Source: Gammaproteobacteria bacterium (lineage in GTDB: Bacteria > Pseudomonadota > Gammaproteobacteria > Pseudomonadales > Porticoccaceae). From it: a DNA stretch of 55,095 nt. Position numbers and translations under genes: made by a program. Location: the NCBI GenBank assembly GCA_016191205.1, contig JACPPB010000005.1, positions 96,102 through 151,196 on the forward strand, given 5' to 3'. Position 1 is the stretch's first letter. Each line of letters opens with the position of its first letter. The notes under the pieces are model-generated. The model saw only the letters and a list, made by a program, of their open reading frames with translations. It was not told the DNA's origin and ran no database searches. Below, one piece after another: positions 34,938-44,629 of this stretch.

Positions 34938-36329
34938 TCAATGCGGCTTGCCAAAGCGCTCCCGCAGACTCGCGATGAAGCCAGCGCGGCGCTCCTGCTC
35001 GGCCTGCATGAACAGGCCGGAAATAGCCGACACATCGATATCGTAACCGGTTGGCTCGAGGTCACGAGCGATGGCCACCCGCTCCACTTCGTTGGCGTTA
35101 TCCCGACCGTTTTCGACCAGGAGCCTGCGCGCCGCTTCCTGGTCCTTGAGGTCGATCAGGATGAAGTTCTTATTGAGATCACCGCCCCCCAGATCCAGCA
35201 CGGCTATCTGCGGGGTGAGACGCGAGTCGGGGTGCTGTTCGACGACAATGCCGATATCACCTGTGGTCAACTCCACCAGCGTGCCCGCGGGATAAAGCCC
35301 GATCGACTGGATGAACTGGACCACCAGATCTTCCTGAAACTCGATCCCGCGCATGTCGTAAAGCAGACTGACCGCCTTTGACGGCGCCACGGGCTGCTCG
35401 GCTTCGAAAGGGTTGCTGATCGCATCGAAGACCGTGGCAATCCCCGCTATCCGCGCCAGTAACGGAATCTTGCTGCCCCCCAATCCCTCGGGAAAACCGG
35501 ACCCATCCATGCGTTCGCAGTGATAGCGCACCACTGAAATTATGCGCGGCTCAACGGTCCGCGTGTCCCGCAACATATCGACACCATGCGCCACGAACTT
35601 GCGGTACTCAAGCTCTTCCCCGGGCGAGTGATTGCGTTTGCGAAGGATCGCGGCCGGCACCCGCATCTTGCCGATATCCTTGAGCAGGGTTCCCACGCAC
35701 AGGGTGGAAATTTCGCGCCGCTCCATGCCGATAAACCGCGCAAACTGCACCGCCCACAGCGCCGAACGCAGACTGTGCCCATGCGTATGCTGATCATGCT
35801 GGCGCAGACGAATCAACCAGGTAAAGGCATCGGGACAGCGCAGCACGGAGTCAACCATACCCTCGGCGCTGTGCTTCAGCTGGTCATAGTCCCCGAGCCG
35901 GCCCCGCGCGAGCTGTTTGGCAGCGGCCGTCAACTGCTCCTGCAATTGCTTGATGACAATGCGGGCATGGCGCATCTCAGCGCGCAGCGACACGGTGATG
36001 CTGTATACCCCTTTGCGTATGACCAGGGGGCTTGGTTCGATCACGCCCTTGCCGGGATCGCGCTGACCGAGCAATGGCGGCCGGCGTACTGCGCTGGCTC
36101 CACGGGCGTCCATACTCGGTATGACTTGCGTAGCGAGCGGACTTTTGCCTTTCGTGGTATCTATATAAACGTGGTCGCAGTAATTGCGGAGGGTATGGAT
36201 GTCTTCCGTAGTACGGACCTGAAAGCCTTGCAGCGGAAACGGTGTGTGCGCCCAAGGCCGGTCGAGCTGCGACACGTACATGCCGATGGTAAGGTCGTTG
36301 ACGTTGATCTTGACTTGCTTGATTGCCAT
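34938..36329 (-). CDS. DUF3391/HD-GYP domain protein with altered metal ligands
   Basis: A 463-residue protein: N-terminal DUF3391 domain (about 1-135), linker, and an HD-GYP domain (about 170-360). HD-GYP enzymes hydrolyse c-di-GMP. Here several key residues differ. The HD dyad reads KD (Lys217-Asp218 in LLKDIGK), the HHE motif reads HCE (His270-Cys271-Glu272), and GYP reads GFP (278-280), while His185 and His248 remain. It may be a weak enzyme, a c-di-GMP-binding sensor, or have changed metal use. The start at 36329 matches the typical MAIKQVKI opening; an in-frame ATG at 36425 adds 32 atypical residues. A CCGACC-type repeat lies upstream at 36446-36480. Confidence 0.9.
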   Translation of the reverse strand: MAIKQVKINVNDLTIGMYVSQLDRPWAHTPFPLQGFQVRTTEDIHTLRNYCDHVYIDTTKGKSPLATQVIPSMDARGASAVRRPPLLGQRDPGKGVIEPSPLVIRKGVYSITVSLRAEMRHARIVIKQLQEQLTAAAKQLARGRLGDYDQLKHSAEGMVDSVLRCPDAFTWLIRLRQHDQHTHGHSLRSALWAVQFARFIGMERREISTLCVGTLLKDIGKMRVPAAILRKRNHSPGEELEYRKFVAHGVDMLRDTRTVEPRIISVVRYHCERMDGSGFPEGLGGSKIPLLARIAGIATVFDAISNPFEAEQPVAPSKAVSLLYDMRGIEFQEDLVVQFIQSIGLYPAGTLVELTTGDIGIVVEQHPDSRLTPQIAVLDLGGGDLNKNFILIDLKDQEAARRLLVENGRDNANEVERVAIARDLEPTGYDIDVSAISGLFMQAEQERRAGFIASLRERFGKPH

Positions 36330-36445
36330 GTCAGGTCCCTTCGCCTCATCGACCGTTGCCCGGAATTTGTCGGCTCGACTGTTGCCGACACACGCGTGGT
36401 TCCGCGCTATCTCAGCATAGGGCAAGCCCGTTCATTTGCAACGAG

Positions 36446-36480
36446 CTCCGACTTACCGGTGGTTTTTGCCGACCAACGCC
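36446..36480 (-). promoter_or_regulatory. Pair of CCGAC-type repeats upstream of the HD-GYP gene
   Basis: The plus strand reads CTCCGACTTACCGG (36446-36459) and TTGCCGACCAACGCC (36466-36480), about 20 bp apart. The second resembles TTACCGACCAACGG found upstream of both secreted-protein genes, and the first resembles TTCCGACCGAACGG at 10 of 14 positions. It lies 120-150 bp before the HD-GYP start codon and overlaps the space before hemE's stop. Confidence 0.35.
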
Positions 36481-36503
36481 GCGCACCATGCCTCAGTTTG
36501 CCG

Positions 36504-37559
36504 CTACTTCACCGACATACTGTGAACTGCTTCCACCAAGGCGGCAACCCGATCGGGGGGAACATCCGGACTGATGCCATGCCCGAGATTGAATACATGC
36601 CCGGAACCGGTACCGAAGGCCCGGAGAATCCGCGCGGCCTCGGCCACGACGACGGTTGCCGGTGCCCGCAGCACCGCCGGGTCCAGATTGCCCTGCAGCG
36701 CGACACGGTCGCCTATCTGCTCACGGGCCTGCCCGATGTCCATGCACCAATCCAGCCCAACCGCGTCGCACCCACTGCCGGCAATGGCGTTCAGCCAGGG
36801 CGACCCACCCTTGGTGAACACGATGGTCGGGACCACGCGCCCCTCGGCTTCGCGGGTAAGACCCGCCAGAATCCGGGTCATGTAATCAAGCGAAAATTCG
36901 CGGTACGCCGCCGCGCTCAGGGCGCCACCCCAGGTGTCGAAGATTTGCACCACTTGGGCACCCGCTGCTATCTGGGCGTTCAGATAGTCGGTGACCGAGA
37001 TCGCCAGCTTGTCCAGCAACAAATGCAGCAACTGCGGGTCGTTGTAGAGCAACTGCTTGGTACGGACAAAATCGCGACTGCTGCCTCCCTCGATCATGTA
37101 GGTGGCGAGCGTCCAGGGACTGCCGGAAAACCCGATCAGGGGCACCGCCCCATTCAATTCGCGACGAATCAGTCGCACTGCCTCCAGCACATAGGGCAAG
37201 TCCCGCGCGGTGTCCAATACGCCGAGTTTTTCGATATCGGCGCTGGAACGCAGGGGGCTGCGAAAGCGCGGGCCTTCTCCCTCTTCAAAGTAAAGCCCGA
37301 GGCCCAACGCGTCCGGAATGGTGAGAATGTCTGAAAAGAGTATCGCAGCGTCCAGATCGAAGCGAGCGAGGGGTTGCAAAGTCACTTCGCATGCACGTTC
37401 CGGATTCCGGCACAGGCTCATGAAATCACCGGCGGTTTGCCGAACCGCACGGTATTCAGGCAAGTAACGCCCGGCCTGGCGCATGAGCCAGATTGGCGTC
37501 ACGTCCACCGGCTGCCGCATCAACGCGCGCAATAGACGGTCGTTTCGAAGCTCTCGCAT
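36504..37559 (-). CDS. hemE: Uroporphyrinogen decarboxylase
   Basis: Decarboxylates the four acetate arms of uroporphyrinogen III to give coproporphyrinogen III in haem synthesis. The 351 residues start with the family block and include the signature [16 protein letters not shown] (22-37) and [17 protein letters not shown]. The active-site Asp is in [10 protein letters not shown]. Its position between aroB and an HD-GYP gene on the minus strand is not the E. coli arrangement, but both neighbours are on the same strand. Confidence 0.97.
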   Translation of the reverse strand: MRELRNDRLLRALMRQPVDVTPIWLMRQAGRYLPEYRAVRQTAGDFMSLCRNPERACEVTLQPLARFDLDAAILFSDILTIPDALGLGLYFEEGEGPRFRSPLRSSADIEKLGVLDTARDLPYVLEAVRLIRRELNGAVPLIGFSGSPWTLATYMIEGGSSRDFVRTKQLLYNDPQLLHLLLDKLAISVTDYLNAQIAAGAQVVQIFDTWGGALSAAAYREFSLDYMTRILAGLTREAEGRVVPTIVFTKGGSPWLNAIAGSGCDAVGLDWCMDIGQAREQIGDRVALQGNLDPAVLRAPATVVVAEAARILRAFGTGSGHVFNLGHGISPDVPPDRVAALVEAVHSMSVK

Positions 37560-37721
37560 TCGTCTTCAATACCTCTCAAACAGCTGTTGCCAGCGCATCC
37601 CGAATGTTCAGATGCCGCGCAGCGTCGGCTATCCGGGGAAAAACCGCGCGGCAGTTATCCGCTTCTTTGCGCGCGGCACGCATCACACCCGGCCGTTCTC
37701 GCGACGCTTTTCAACAGTCGG

Positions 37722-38801
37722 TCAGCCGGTGTCGCGCTCAAGCGTCGCCCTAAGGATGTGTTCCGGACATTCCGCAGTCAGTCGCGCCGCGCCAATTCCA
37801 TCCAACAGCACCAAACGAACTCTGCCCTCGCTCACTTTTTTGTCGCTCGCCATGAAGTCCCGCAACTGCACGGCGTCGAGTTCCGCCGGACGCCCGGTCG
37901 GCAAACCCGCGGCGGCGAGAAGCGCCAGGGCGCGACCGCGGTCAGCATCCGATAACCAACCCAGGTCGGCAGAACATCGCGCGGCCATCGCCATTCCGGC
38001 CGCCACGGCTTCCCCGTGCAACAAACCTGCGTAGTTCTGAGCCGCCTCAATCGCATGGCCAAAGGTGTGCCCAAGATTGAGCAGGGCGCGGATTCCACTT
38101 TCACGCTCATCCGCGGCGACTATCTGCGCCTTCAACTGGCAACAGCGCTCGATGGCGATGGCGAGGGCTTCGGATTCACGCGCCAGGAGCGCCTTCATGT
38201 GCGCTTCAAGCCACCCGAAAAAAGCCGCGTCGGCCATCAGGCCGTACTTGATCACCTCCGCCAGTCCGGCGCGCAACTCCCGGTCGGGCAATGTCTCCAG
38301 GGTCGCCGTATCCGCAAGCACGCAGCGCGGCTGATGAAAGGCGCCAATCATGTTCTTGCCCCGGGGATGGTTAACCCCGGTCTTGCCGCCGACCGAAGAA
38401 TCCACCTGCGCCAGCAGGGTAGTCGGGATCTGGATGAAATCCACACCGCGCTGATAACAAGCGGCCGCAAATCCGGTGAGGTCACCGATCACTCCGCCGC
38501 CCAGCGCTGCCAGTGTCACCCCACGATCAAAACGACCATCGATCAAGGCATCGAAAATGCGGCTCAAGGTTGCCATGGTCTTGTGACGCTCGCCGTCTGG
38601 GAGCACCAGGGTAGCGGCCTCTTTGCCTTCGAAAGCGGCGACTGCACGCTGCAGATAGAGCGGCCCAACCCGATCATTGGTCACCACCAGCACCTGCTTG
38701 CCACCGACGTAGGGCGATAGGCAACCCGGCACCGACAGCAACCCGGCACCTATCAGTATTGGGTAACTGCGCGTATCCAGATCGACGCGAACTTGTCGCA
38801 C
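37722..38801 (-). CDS. aroB: 3-dehydroquinate synthase
   Basis: Second step of the shikimate pathway, converting DAHP to 3-dehydroquinate with NAD+ and a divalent metal. The 359-residue protein has the NAD-binding [13 protein letters not shown], the [20 protein letters not shown] block, the metal-binding Glu/His (HTFGHAIE) and a second His in GLLHGEAVA. It is downstream of aroK with 191 bp between them, in which I see no gene. That gap is larger than the usual close aroKB spacing. Confidence 0.97.
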   Translation of the reverse strand: MRQVRVDLDTRSYPILIGAGLLSVPGCLSPYVGGKQVLVVTNDRVGPLYLQRAVAAFEGKEAATLVLPDGERHKTMATLSRIFDALIDGRFDRGVTLAALGGGVIGDLTGFAAACYQRGVDFIQIPTTLLAQVDSSVGGKTGVNHPRGKNMIGAFHQPRCVLADTATLETLPDRELRAGLAEVIKYGLMADAAFFGWLEAHMKALLARESEALAIAIERCCQLKAQIVAADERESGIRALLNLGHTFGHAIEAAQNYAGLLHGEAVAAGMAMAARCSADLGWLSDADRGRALALLAAAGLPTGRPAELDAVQLRDFMASDKKVSEGRVRLVLLDGIGAARLTAECPEHILRATLERDTG

Positions 38802-38992
38802 TGATAAGCCATCTCAGCTTGCCCACCAAAGCGGCAATTGTACGCGAAGGGTGTGGGGAATAAATCGGCCTGGCGCAGCAGTGCGCTCAGGAATCCGTTA
38901 ACGGTGCCGGCTCGGGTACCAAACGCAATGGCCGCTTTTACCCGCCCCCCCAACTGCACCGCAGCCCAGCAGAAGCTGGGGCGGCACAAAAC

Positions 38993-39514
38993 TCAGGGCA
39001 GTGCAGCGATCCATCCTGCAATCTCCTCGGCCGCCGCCTTTGGGCCGCGCCGCGCGCCGCTATAAATGAGGTCCGCCACCTCCCGGTACAGCGGGTCCCG
39101 TTCCGACGCCAAACGCTCCACAACTTCCCGTCTATTGGGAACCTGCAGCAGCGGACGGTGGGTATCGTTGCGGGTACGTTCGAACAGTTCCCGGGCGCTG
39201 ACGGAAAGAAACACCACTACGCCGGCTTGCTTGAGGATGAGCCGATTCCGTGGGCGCAGCACAACGCCGCCGCCCGTGGCCACCACCAGTTTTTCGCGCG
39301 CTGCCAGTTCCTCCAGCAGCGCGGCTTCCCGATCGCGGAAACCCTGTTCGCCCTCGCGATCGAATATCCACGGGATTCCGGCACCGCAACGCAGCTCGAT
39401 CTCGGTATCGAGATCGACAAATGTTCGCTGCAGGATTTTTGCGAGATTGCGCCCGATCGTGGTCTTGCCGGCCCCCATGGGACCGACAAGAAACACATTG
39501 TCCGCGACACTCAT
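38993..39514 (-). CDS. aroK: Shikimate kinase
   Basis: Phosphorylates shikimate with ATP. The 173-residue NMP-kinase fold protein has the Walker A loop GPMGAGKTT (residues 12-20), the substrate-binding DLDTEIE, and ATGGGVVLR. Its ATG overlaps the pilQ stop by 4 bp (ATGA), so its translation is probably coupled to the pilus operon, the typical pilMNOPQ-aroKB arrangement of gammaproteobacteria. Confidence 0.97.
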   Translation of the reverse strand: MSVADNVFLVGPMGAGKTTIGRNLAKILQRTFVDLDTEIELRCGAGIPWIFDREGEQGFRDREAALLEELAAREKLVVATGGGVVLRPRNRLILKQAGVVVFLSVSARELFERTRNDTHRPLLQVPNRREVVERLASERDPLYREVADLIYSGARRGPKAAAEEIAGWIAALP

Positions 39515-41712
39515 TGATCCAGAAGTAGATCGTTCATGATTTTCGGCGTAATGAAAATCAGGATTTCCTGCTTCTTCTGATCCTTCGATGTGTGGCGAAA
39601 CAGGCGACCGACTACCGGCAAATCACCGAGTACTGGCACTTTTTCAACCGAATCAAGGGACTCCATTTTGAAAATACCACCGAGCACCAACGTCTGACCA
39701 TCGCCCACCAGCGCTTCTGTCTCCACGTTGGTGGTATCGATGGTCGGTACCTGGCCACCGCTATTCCCTGACGGCACAAACTTTCCAATGGAGTCCTGTG
39801 CTATGGTCAGGGTCATCACGATACGATTATCCGGCGTGATGAGCGGCGTCACTTCCAGCTTGAGCACCGCGTCCTTGAACGAAATGTTGGTGTTGCCGGC
39901 CGAACTGGACTGTTGGTAAGGAATCTCGACACCGGACTTGATCGTCGCTTTTTTCTTGTCGCTGGTGATGACTTTCGGTTGCGATATGATTTCGCCATAA
40001 CCATCGTTCTGTAGTGCGCTCAACTCCAGATCAAGGAAGGTGTTATTCCGCATCAACCCCAGCGCAATGCTGCCGGTGGGCTTTGCTACGCCAAGATCCA
40101 CTGCCAAAGTTTCCGACATATCCAACGTGCCGCCGTTGCCGAAAAACTGCGCGGGACTTCCAGGCTCACTGTCGAGCCCTACTCGCTGCCCCGTCACTTC
40201 CAGCAGACTATTACTGCCTTTCCGCACTGCGGCAACGCCCCAGCGCGCACCGAGCTGCTTGCGGAAATCCGTATTGGCGACAACGATACGCGCCTCGATC
40301 TCGACCTGCCGAACCGGAATATCGATCTGCTGCACTATACGGCGGAACTCGGCTATCTTGTCTTCGGTATCGGTAAGAATAATCGTGTTGGTGCGCTCGT
40401 CCACGATCGCATTGCCGCGCTCCGATAGAATCGAGCCGGTGGCATTCTCATTGCTGTTGCTACCACCGCCACCGCCACCGCTACCGACCTTATTGTCCGT
40501 ATTGAAGAGATCGAACAGCTTGCGGGCGTCAGCATAGCGAATCCTGATATATTCGGTGCGCAGCGGCGCCAGTTCCTGCAACTGCTTGTTGGCTTCCACC
40601 TGGAGTCGCTCGCGTTCGGCAATCTCGGCCGCCGGCGCAACCATCAGTACGTTACCATCTACGCGCTTGTCCAGACCCTTGGCCTTCAGGATGATGTCGA
40701 GGGCCTGATCCCACGGAACATTCTTCAGGCGCAGTGTGATGCTGCCATTGACCGCATCGCTTGCCACCAGGTTGAAGTCACTGAAATCGGCGATGAGCTG
40801 CAGGAGCGCCCGCACTTCAATATTCTGAAAATTGAGCGAGAGTTTTTCACCAGTGTACTGAAAGGTCTTGCGTCGCTCATCTTCCTGCTCGCGTGTAAGG
40901 GGTTTCACGCTCACCACATAGTTGTTGTCTGCCTGGTAGGCAAGATAGTCATATTCGCCAACTGCTTCGATCACCATCTTGGTTGCGGATCCGTCCGCAG
41001 TGGTATCAACGCTTTTCACCGGCGTGGCGAAATCGATGACGTCCAACTTCCGGTTCAGCGATTCAGGAAGACTGGTGTGACTGAACATAACCACGATGTT
41101 CTTGCCCACCTGGGAGACATCGATACCTGTATCCTTTTTCCCCAACCCCACGGTAACCAGTCCTTCGCCGCCGTCGCCGCGTTGGAAGTCAAGCGTGGTT
41201 AACGTTGCGCCAGCACCTGCGGGCCCGCCGTTCGGCTCACTCGCGCTGCTGGCGTACTGCTCGCGCGCTGCACCACGGCCGTTGCCGTCACCCACAAGGA
41301 TGGAAACGCTGTGGCCTTCCGATTTCACGTCGTAGCCGACAGTCTCGCGCAAGTTGAAGATAAGCCGGGTGCGGTCACCGGAGGTGACCACTACCGCACT
41401 TTTGGCGATATCGAACGAAAGCGCATACTTCTTTTGCGCCAGGGCACTTTTCGCATTGGGAAAATCGAACACCATTCGCGGTGGCGACTCGATCACGTAT
41501 CCGACCGGCTTATCAACGCCTTCAGAAAAACTCAACTTCGCTTCGAAACCACCTCCCGGCAGCGCGGTGAACGCAATGTCGTCCAGGGTAGCCGGCACAG
41601 CCGCCACGACAGTGTGGCCGGCCATACAAAATAGCGCTAGCCAAGCCCACAACAATCTCGACTTGCCCGGCGCCACATGATGCCCGGCAGCTGATTGCGA
41701 CATGCTTCTCAT
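39511..41712 (-). CDS. pilQ: Type IV pilus secretin PilQ
   Basis: The outer-membrane channel for the type IV pilus. It is 733 residues, with a signal segment about 18-38, an AMIN domain (about 45-150) that binds peptidoglycan, an STN/N0 domain (about 285-340, FQNIEVRALLQLIADFSDFNLV), an N1 domain, and the secretin core with VEIEARIVVANTDF and the C-terminal KMESLDSVEKVPVLGDLPVVGRLF. A Gly-Gly-Gly-rich loop (around residue 420) sits between domains. It directly follows pilP with no gap and precedes aroK with a 4-bp overlap. The first ATG is used; a second is three codons later. Confidence 0.96.
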   Translation of the reverse strand: MRSMSQSAAGHHVAPGKSRLLWAWLALFCMAGHTVVAAVPATLDDIAFTALPGGGFEAKLSFSEGVDKPVGYVIESPPRMVFDFPNAKSALAQKKYALSFDIAKSAVVVTSGDRTRLIFNLRETVGYDVKSEGHSVSILVGDGNGRGAAREQYASSASEPNGGPAGAGATLTTLDFQRGDGGEGLVTVGLGKKDTGIDVSQVGKNIVVMFSHTSLPESLNRKLDVIDFATPVKSVDTTADGSATKMVIEAVGEYDYLAYQADNNYVVSVKPLTREQEDERRKTFQYTGEKLSLNFQNIEVRALLQLIADFSDFNLVASDAVNGSITLRLKNVPWDQALDIILKAKGLDKRVDGNVLMVAPAAEIAERERLQVEANKQLQELAPLRTEYIRIRYADARKLFDLFNTDNKVGSGGGGGGSNSNENATGSILSERGNAIVDERTNTIILTDTEDKIAEFRRIVQQIDIPVRQVEIEARIVVANTDFRKQLGARWGVAAVRKGSNSLLEVTGQRVGLDSEPGSPAQFFGNGGTLDMSETLAVDLGVAKPTGSIALGLMRNNTFLDLELSALQNDGYGEIISQPKVITSDKKKATIKSGVEIPYQQSSSAGNTNISFKDAVLKLEVTPLITPDNRIVMTLTIAQDSIGKFVPSGNSGGQVPTIDTTNVETEALVGDGQTLVLGGIFKMESLDSVEKVPVLGDLPVVGRLFRHTSKDQKKQEILIFITPKIMNDLLLDQ

Positions 41713-42243
41713 TTAGTGGTTCTCCTTGAGAGAAAGGGCGCGCGGCCGTTCAACCCAGCCGCCCTCCCCGTCCGGGATGATTTCAATCACATCAGTCCGG
41801 TCTTCGCTGACCGAGACGATCCTGCCGTGGTTCTTACCCATATAGCCGCCAAGCGTAACGCGATGAATCTGTCCGACTCCATCGTCGATCAGGCTCCAGC
41901 GGGTACCATCCCGATACAGCGAACCGACCATGGATAGCGATGCAATGTTGTAATTCTCCAGCACTTCCCGCGCCCGCGCTTCGTTTGGAGCCACTGCCGG
42001 AGTGCCTGACGCGCGTTGCGCGGTCACCGTTGCCGGTACATCAAAGGGGCTGCGCAGGGCCATGGCCCCATACTTGAATACTTCGTACGGTGGAAAGGTG
42101 GGGATCGGATCAATCTTGCCACCCGGCTTCGCCCGGGTTTTAGCCATGAAATCCTGCAGATCCCGAAACTCGCGATCACCACCACAGCCGACCAACAGCG
42201 CTGCCAGCAGCAACAACCCCAATCGCACATGTTGGACGCTCAT
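41713..42243 (-). CDS. pilP: Type IV pilus inner-membrane lipoprotein PilP
   Basis: A 176-residue lipoprotein. The lipobox LLVGC places the acylated Cys at about residue 20. The C-terminal beta-domain (about 90-176; MVGSLYRDGTRWSLIDDG) contacts PilQ and links it to the PilM-N-O platform. The proline-rich stretch KIDPIPTFPPYEVFKY is typical of PilP. It starts 3 bp after pilO and abuts pilQ. Confidence 0.93.
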   Translation of the reverse strand: MSVQHVRLGLLLLAALLVGCGGDREFRDLQDFMAKTRAKPGGKIDPIPTFPPYEVFKYGAMALRSPFDVPATVTAQRASGTPAVAPNEARAREVLENYNIASLSMVGSLYRDGTRWSLIDDGVGQIHRVTLGGYMGKNHGRIVSVSEDRTDVIEIIPDGEGGWVERPRALSLKENH

Positions 42244-42246
42244 GAC

Positions 42247-42852
42247 CTAGATATCTCCTTTGTAACGATAGGTCTTGGCATCTATGGACAGTTGCAACTG
42301 CTTCCCGTCAACCGCCTTGATGGAGTAATTGTGGAGCGTGACGATACGGGGCAGGCCGGAAATCCCGCTGATAAATGAACCGAAATCATGGTAGCCGCCG
42401 CTAGCCACTATCTTGATGGGCAATTCAACATAGAATTCGGCAACCTGTTCCGGCTGTAGCGTGATGCTGCCGATCTCCAGGCTGCTGCCGAGACCGATCT
42501 CGGTGATATCCTCCAGCAACCCGGGCACTTCGGTATCGGCCGGCAATTGCGCCAGCAGCCCCTGAAAGGACTCCTCGATTTGCTCCATCTGAAGCCGATA
42601 AACCTCGAGGTTCGCCACCTCAAACGCCCTCTCTTCAAACGCTTTTTTCAGCTGCGTCTCCTGGGCCACGGCCTGATCGAACTCCACGCTGAGGTCGCGC
42701 ACGCTGAAGTAATAACCAAGCCCCTCCAGCAGTGCAAACAAACCCACCGCAAGCGCGATCCTGACCACCAAGGGCCAGACACCGATGTTCTCGAATTCAT
42801 AATCCGCCCGGTCAAACGACCGGAACTCCTTGAGCAATTCTCGAAGCGTCAT
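42247..42852 (-). CDS. pilO: Type IV pilus inner-membrane platform protein PilO
   Basis: A 201-residue protein with a short cytoplasmic N-terminus, one transmembrane helix (about 30-52, WPLVVRIALAVGLFALLEGLGYYF), a coiled-coil periplasmic segment (about 60-110) and a ferredoxin-like C-terminal fold. It heterodimerises with PilN. The ATG at 42852 is chosen over 42885 because it follows the AAAGGAGGGAAGG ribosome site and gives the standard family start. Confidence 0.93.
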   Translation of the reverse strand: MTLRELLKEFRSFDRADYEFENIGVWPLVVRIALAVGLFALLEGLGYYFSVRDLSVEFDQAVAQETQLKKAFEERAFEVANLEVYRLQMEQIEESFQGLLAQLPADTEVPGLLEDITEIGLGSSLEIGSITLQPEQVAEFYVELPIKIVASGGYHDFGSFISGISGLPRIVTLHNYSIKAVDGKQLQLSIDAKTYRYKGDI

Positions 42853-42888
42853 GCGAATACCTTCCCTCCTTTCGCCCAGAGCCACGGA

Positions 42889-43452
42889 TCAACCACCCTC
42901 GGTCGCCGAACCAGGTTTGGTCACCTTGACACGCAGATCGAAACGATTGCCCTGCTCTCCCAACCGATGGTCGGCGGTCACCTGGGTCAGGTTGGGCTCC
43001 TGAAACTTGGCGGACGATCCCAGCGATCGCATGAACGCCGAGATGCGATTATTGGATTCCGCGTAACCCACCAGGCTGATGTTATCGCCCTCTCGGGATA
43101 GCGACTCCAGATAGACGCCCGGAGGAATCACACGTACCAATTCATCGAATACCCGTACGATATCGGGGCGGTTGGCTTGCAACTCCTGTATCACCCGCAT
43201 TCGCGCGAGCACCTGCTCGCGCCGCTTTTTCAGCTCATGGATTTCCTTGACCTGCGCATCCATTGCAGCAATTTCCCGGCTCAACAAGCCGTTGCGCGCC
43301 TGCTGGGTTTCAATGCGAAGATCGACCAGATAAATCCACAACGCCAATGCGATCACACCCAGCAGCGCCGTTAGCGCCAGATGGCCGAGAAACGCCCGTT
43401 TCCTCTCTCTGCGTAACTCGTCACGCCAAGGCAGTAAATTGATGCTGGACAT
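42889..43452 (-). CDS. pilN: Type IV pilus inner-membrane platform protein PilN
   Basis: A 187-residue bitopic protein starting SINLLPWRDELRRERK, the conserved cytoplasmic motif that binds the groove of PilM. One transmembrane helix (about 25-45), a coiled coil (about 46-90) and a C-terminal ferredoxin-like domain follow. It is one bp from the pilM stop and belongs to the pilMNOPQ operon. Confidence 0.95.
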   Translation of the reverse strand: MSSINLLPWRDELRRERKRAFLGHLALTALLGVIALALWIYLVDLRIETQQARNGLLSREIAAMDAQVKEIHELKKRREQVLARMRVIQELQANRPDIVRVFDELVRVIPPGVYLESLSREGDNISLVGYAESNNRISAFMRSLGSSAKFQEPNLTQVTADHRLGEQGNRFDLRVKVTKPGSATEGG

Positions 43453-43453
43453 G

Positions 43454-44530
<1,077 letters not shown>

Positions 44531-44629
44531 TTAACTTCCCGTAGTTAGCCGGAATATATACTAAAACACTTGAGATAAACAACGCCAGGCCACTATGCTT
44601 CCTGTTCAGCCCCATCACGGACCGCAACA

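Noticed and set aside
38802..38992. Possible small gene between aroK and aroB
   Set aside because: The open frame there has no ribosome site and no recognisable family; the gap is simply longer than usual.
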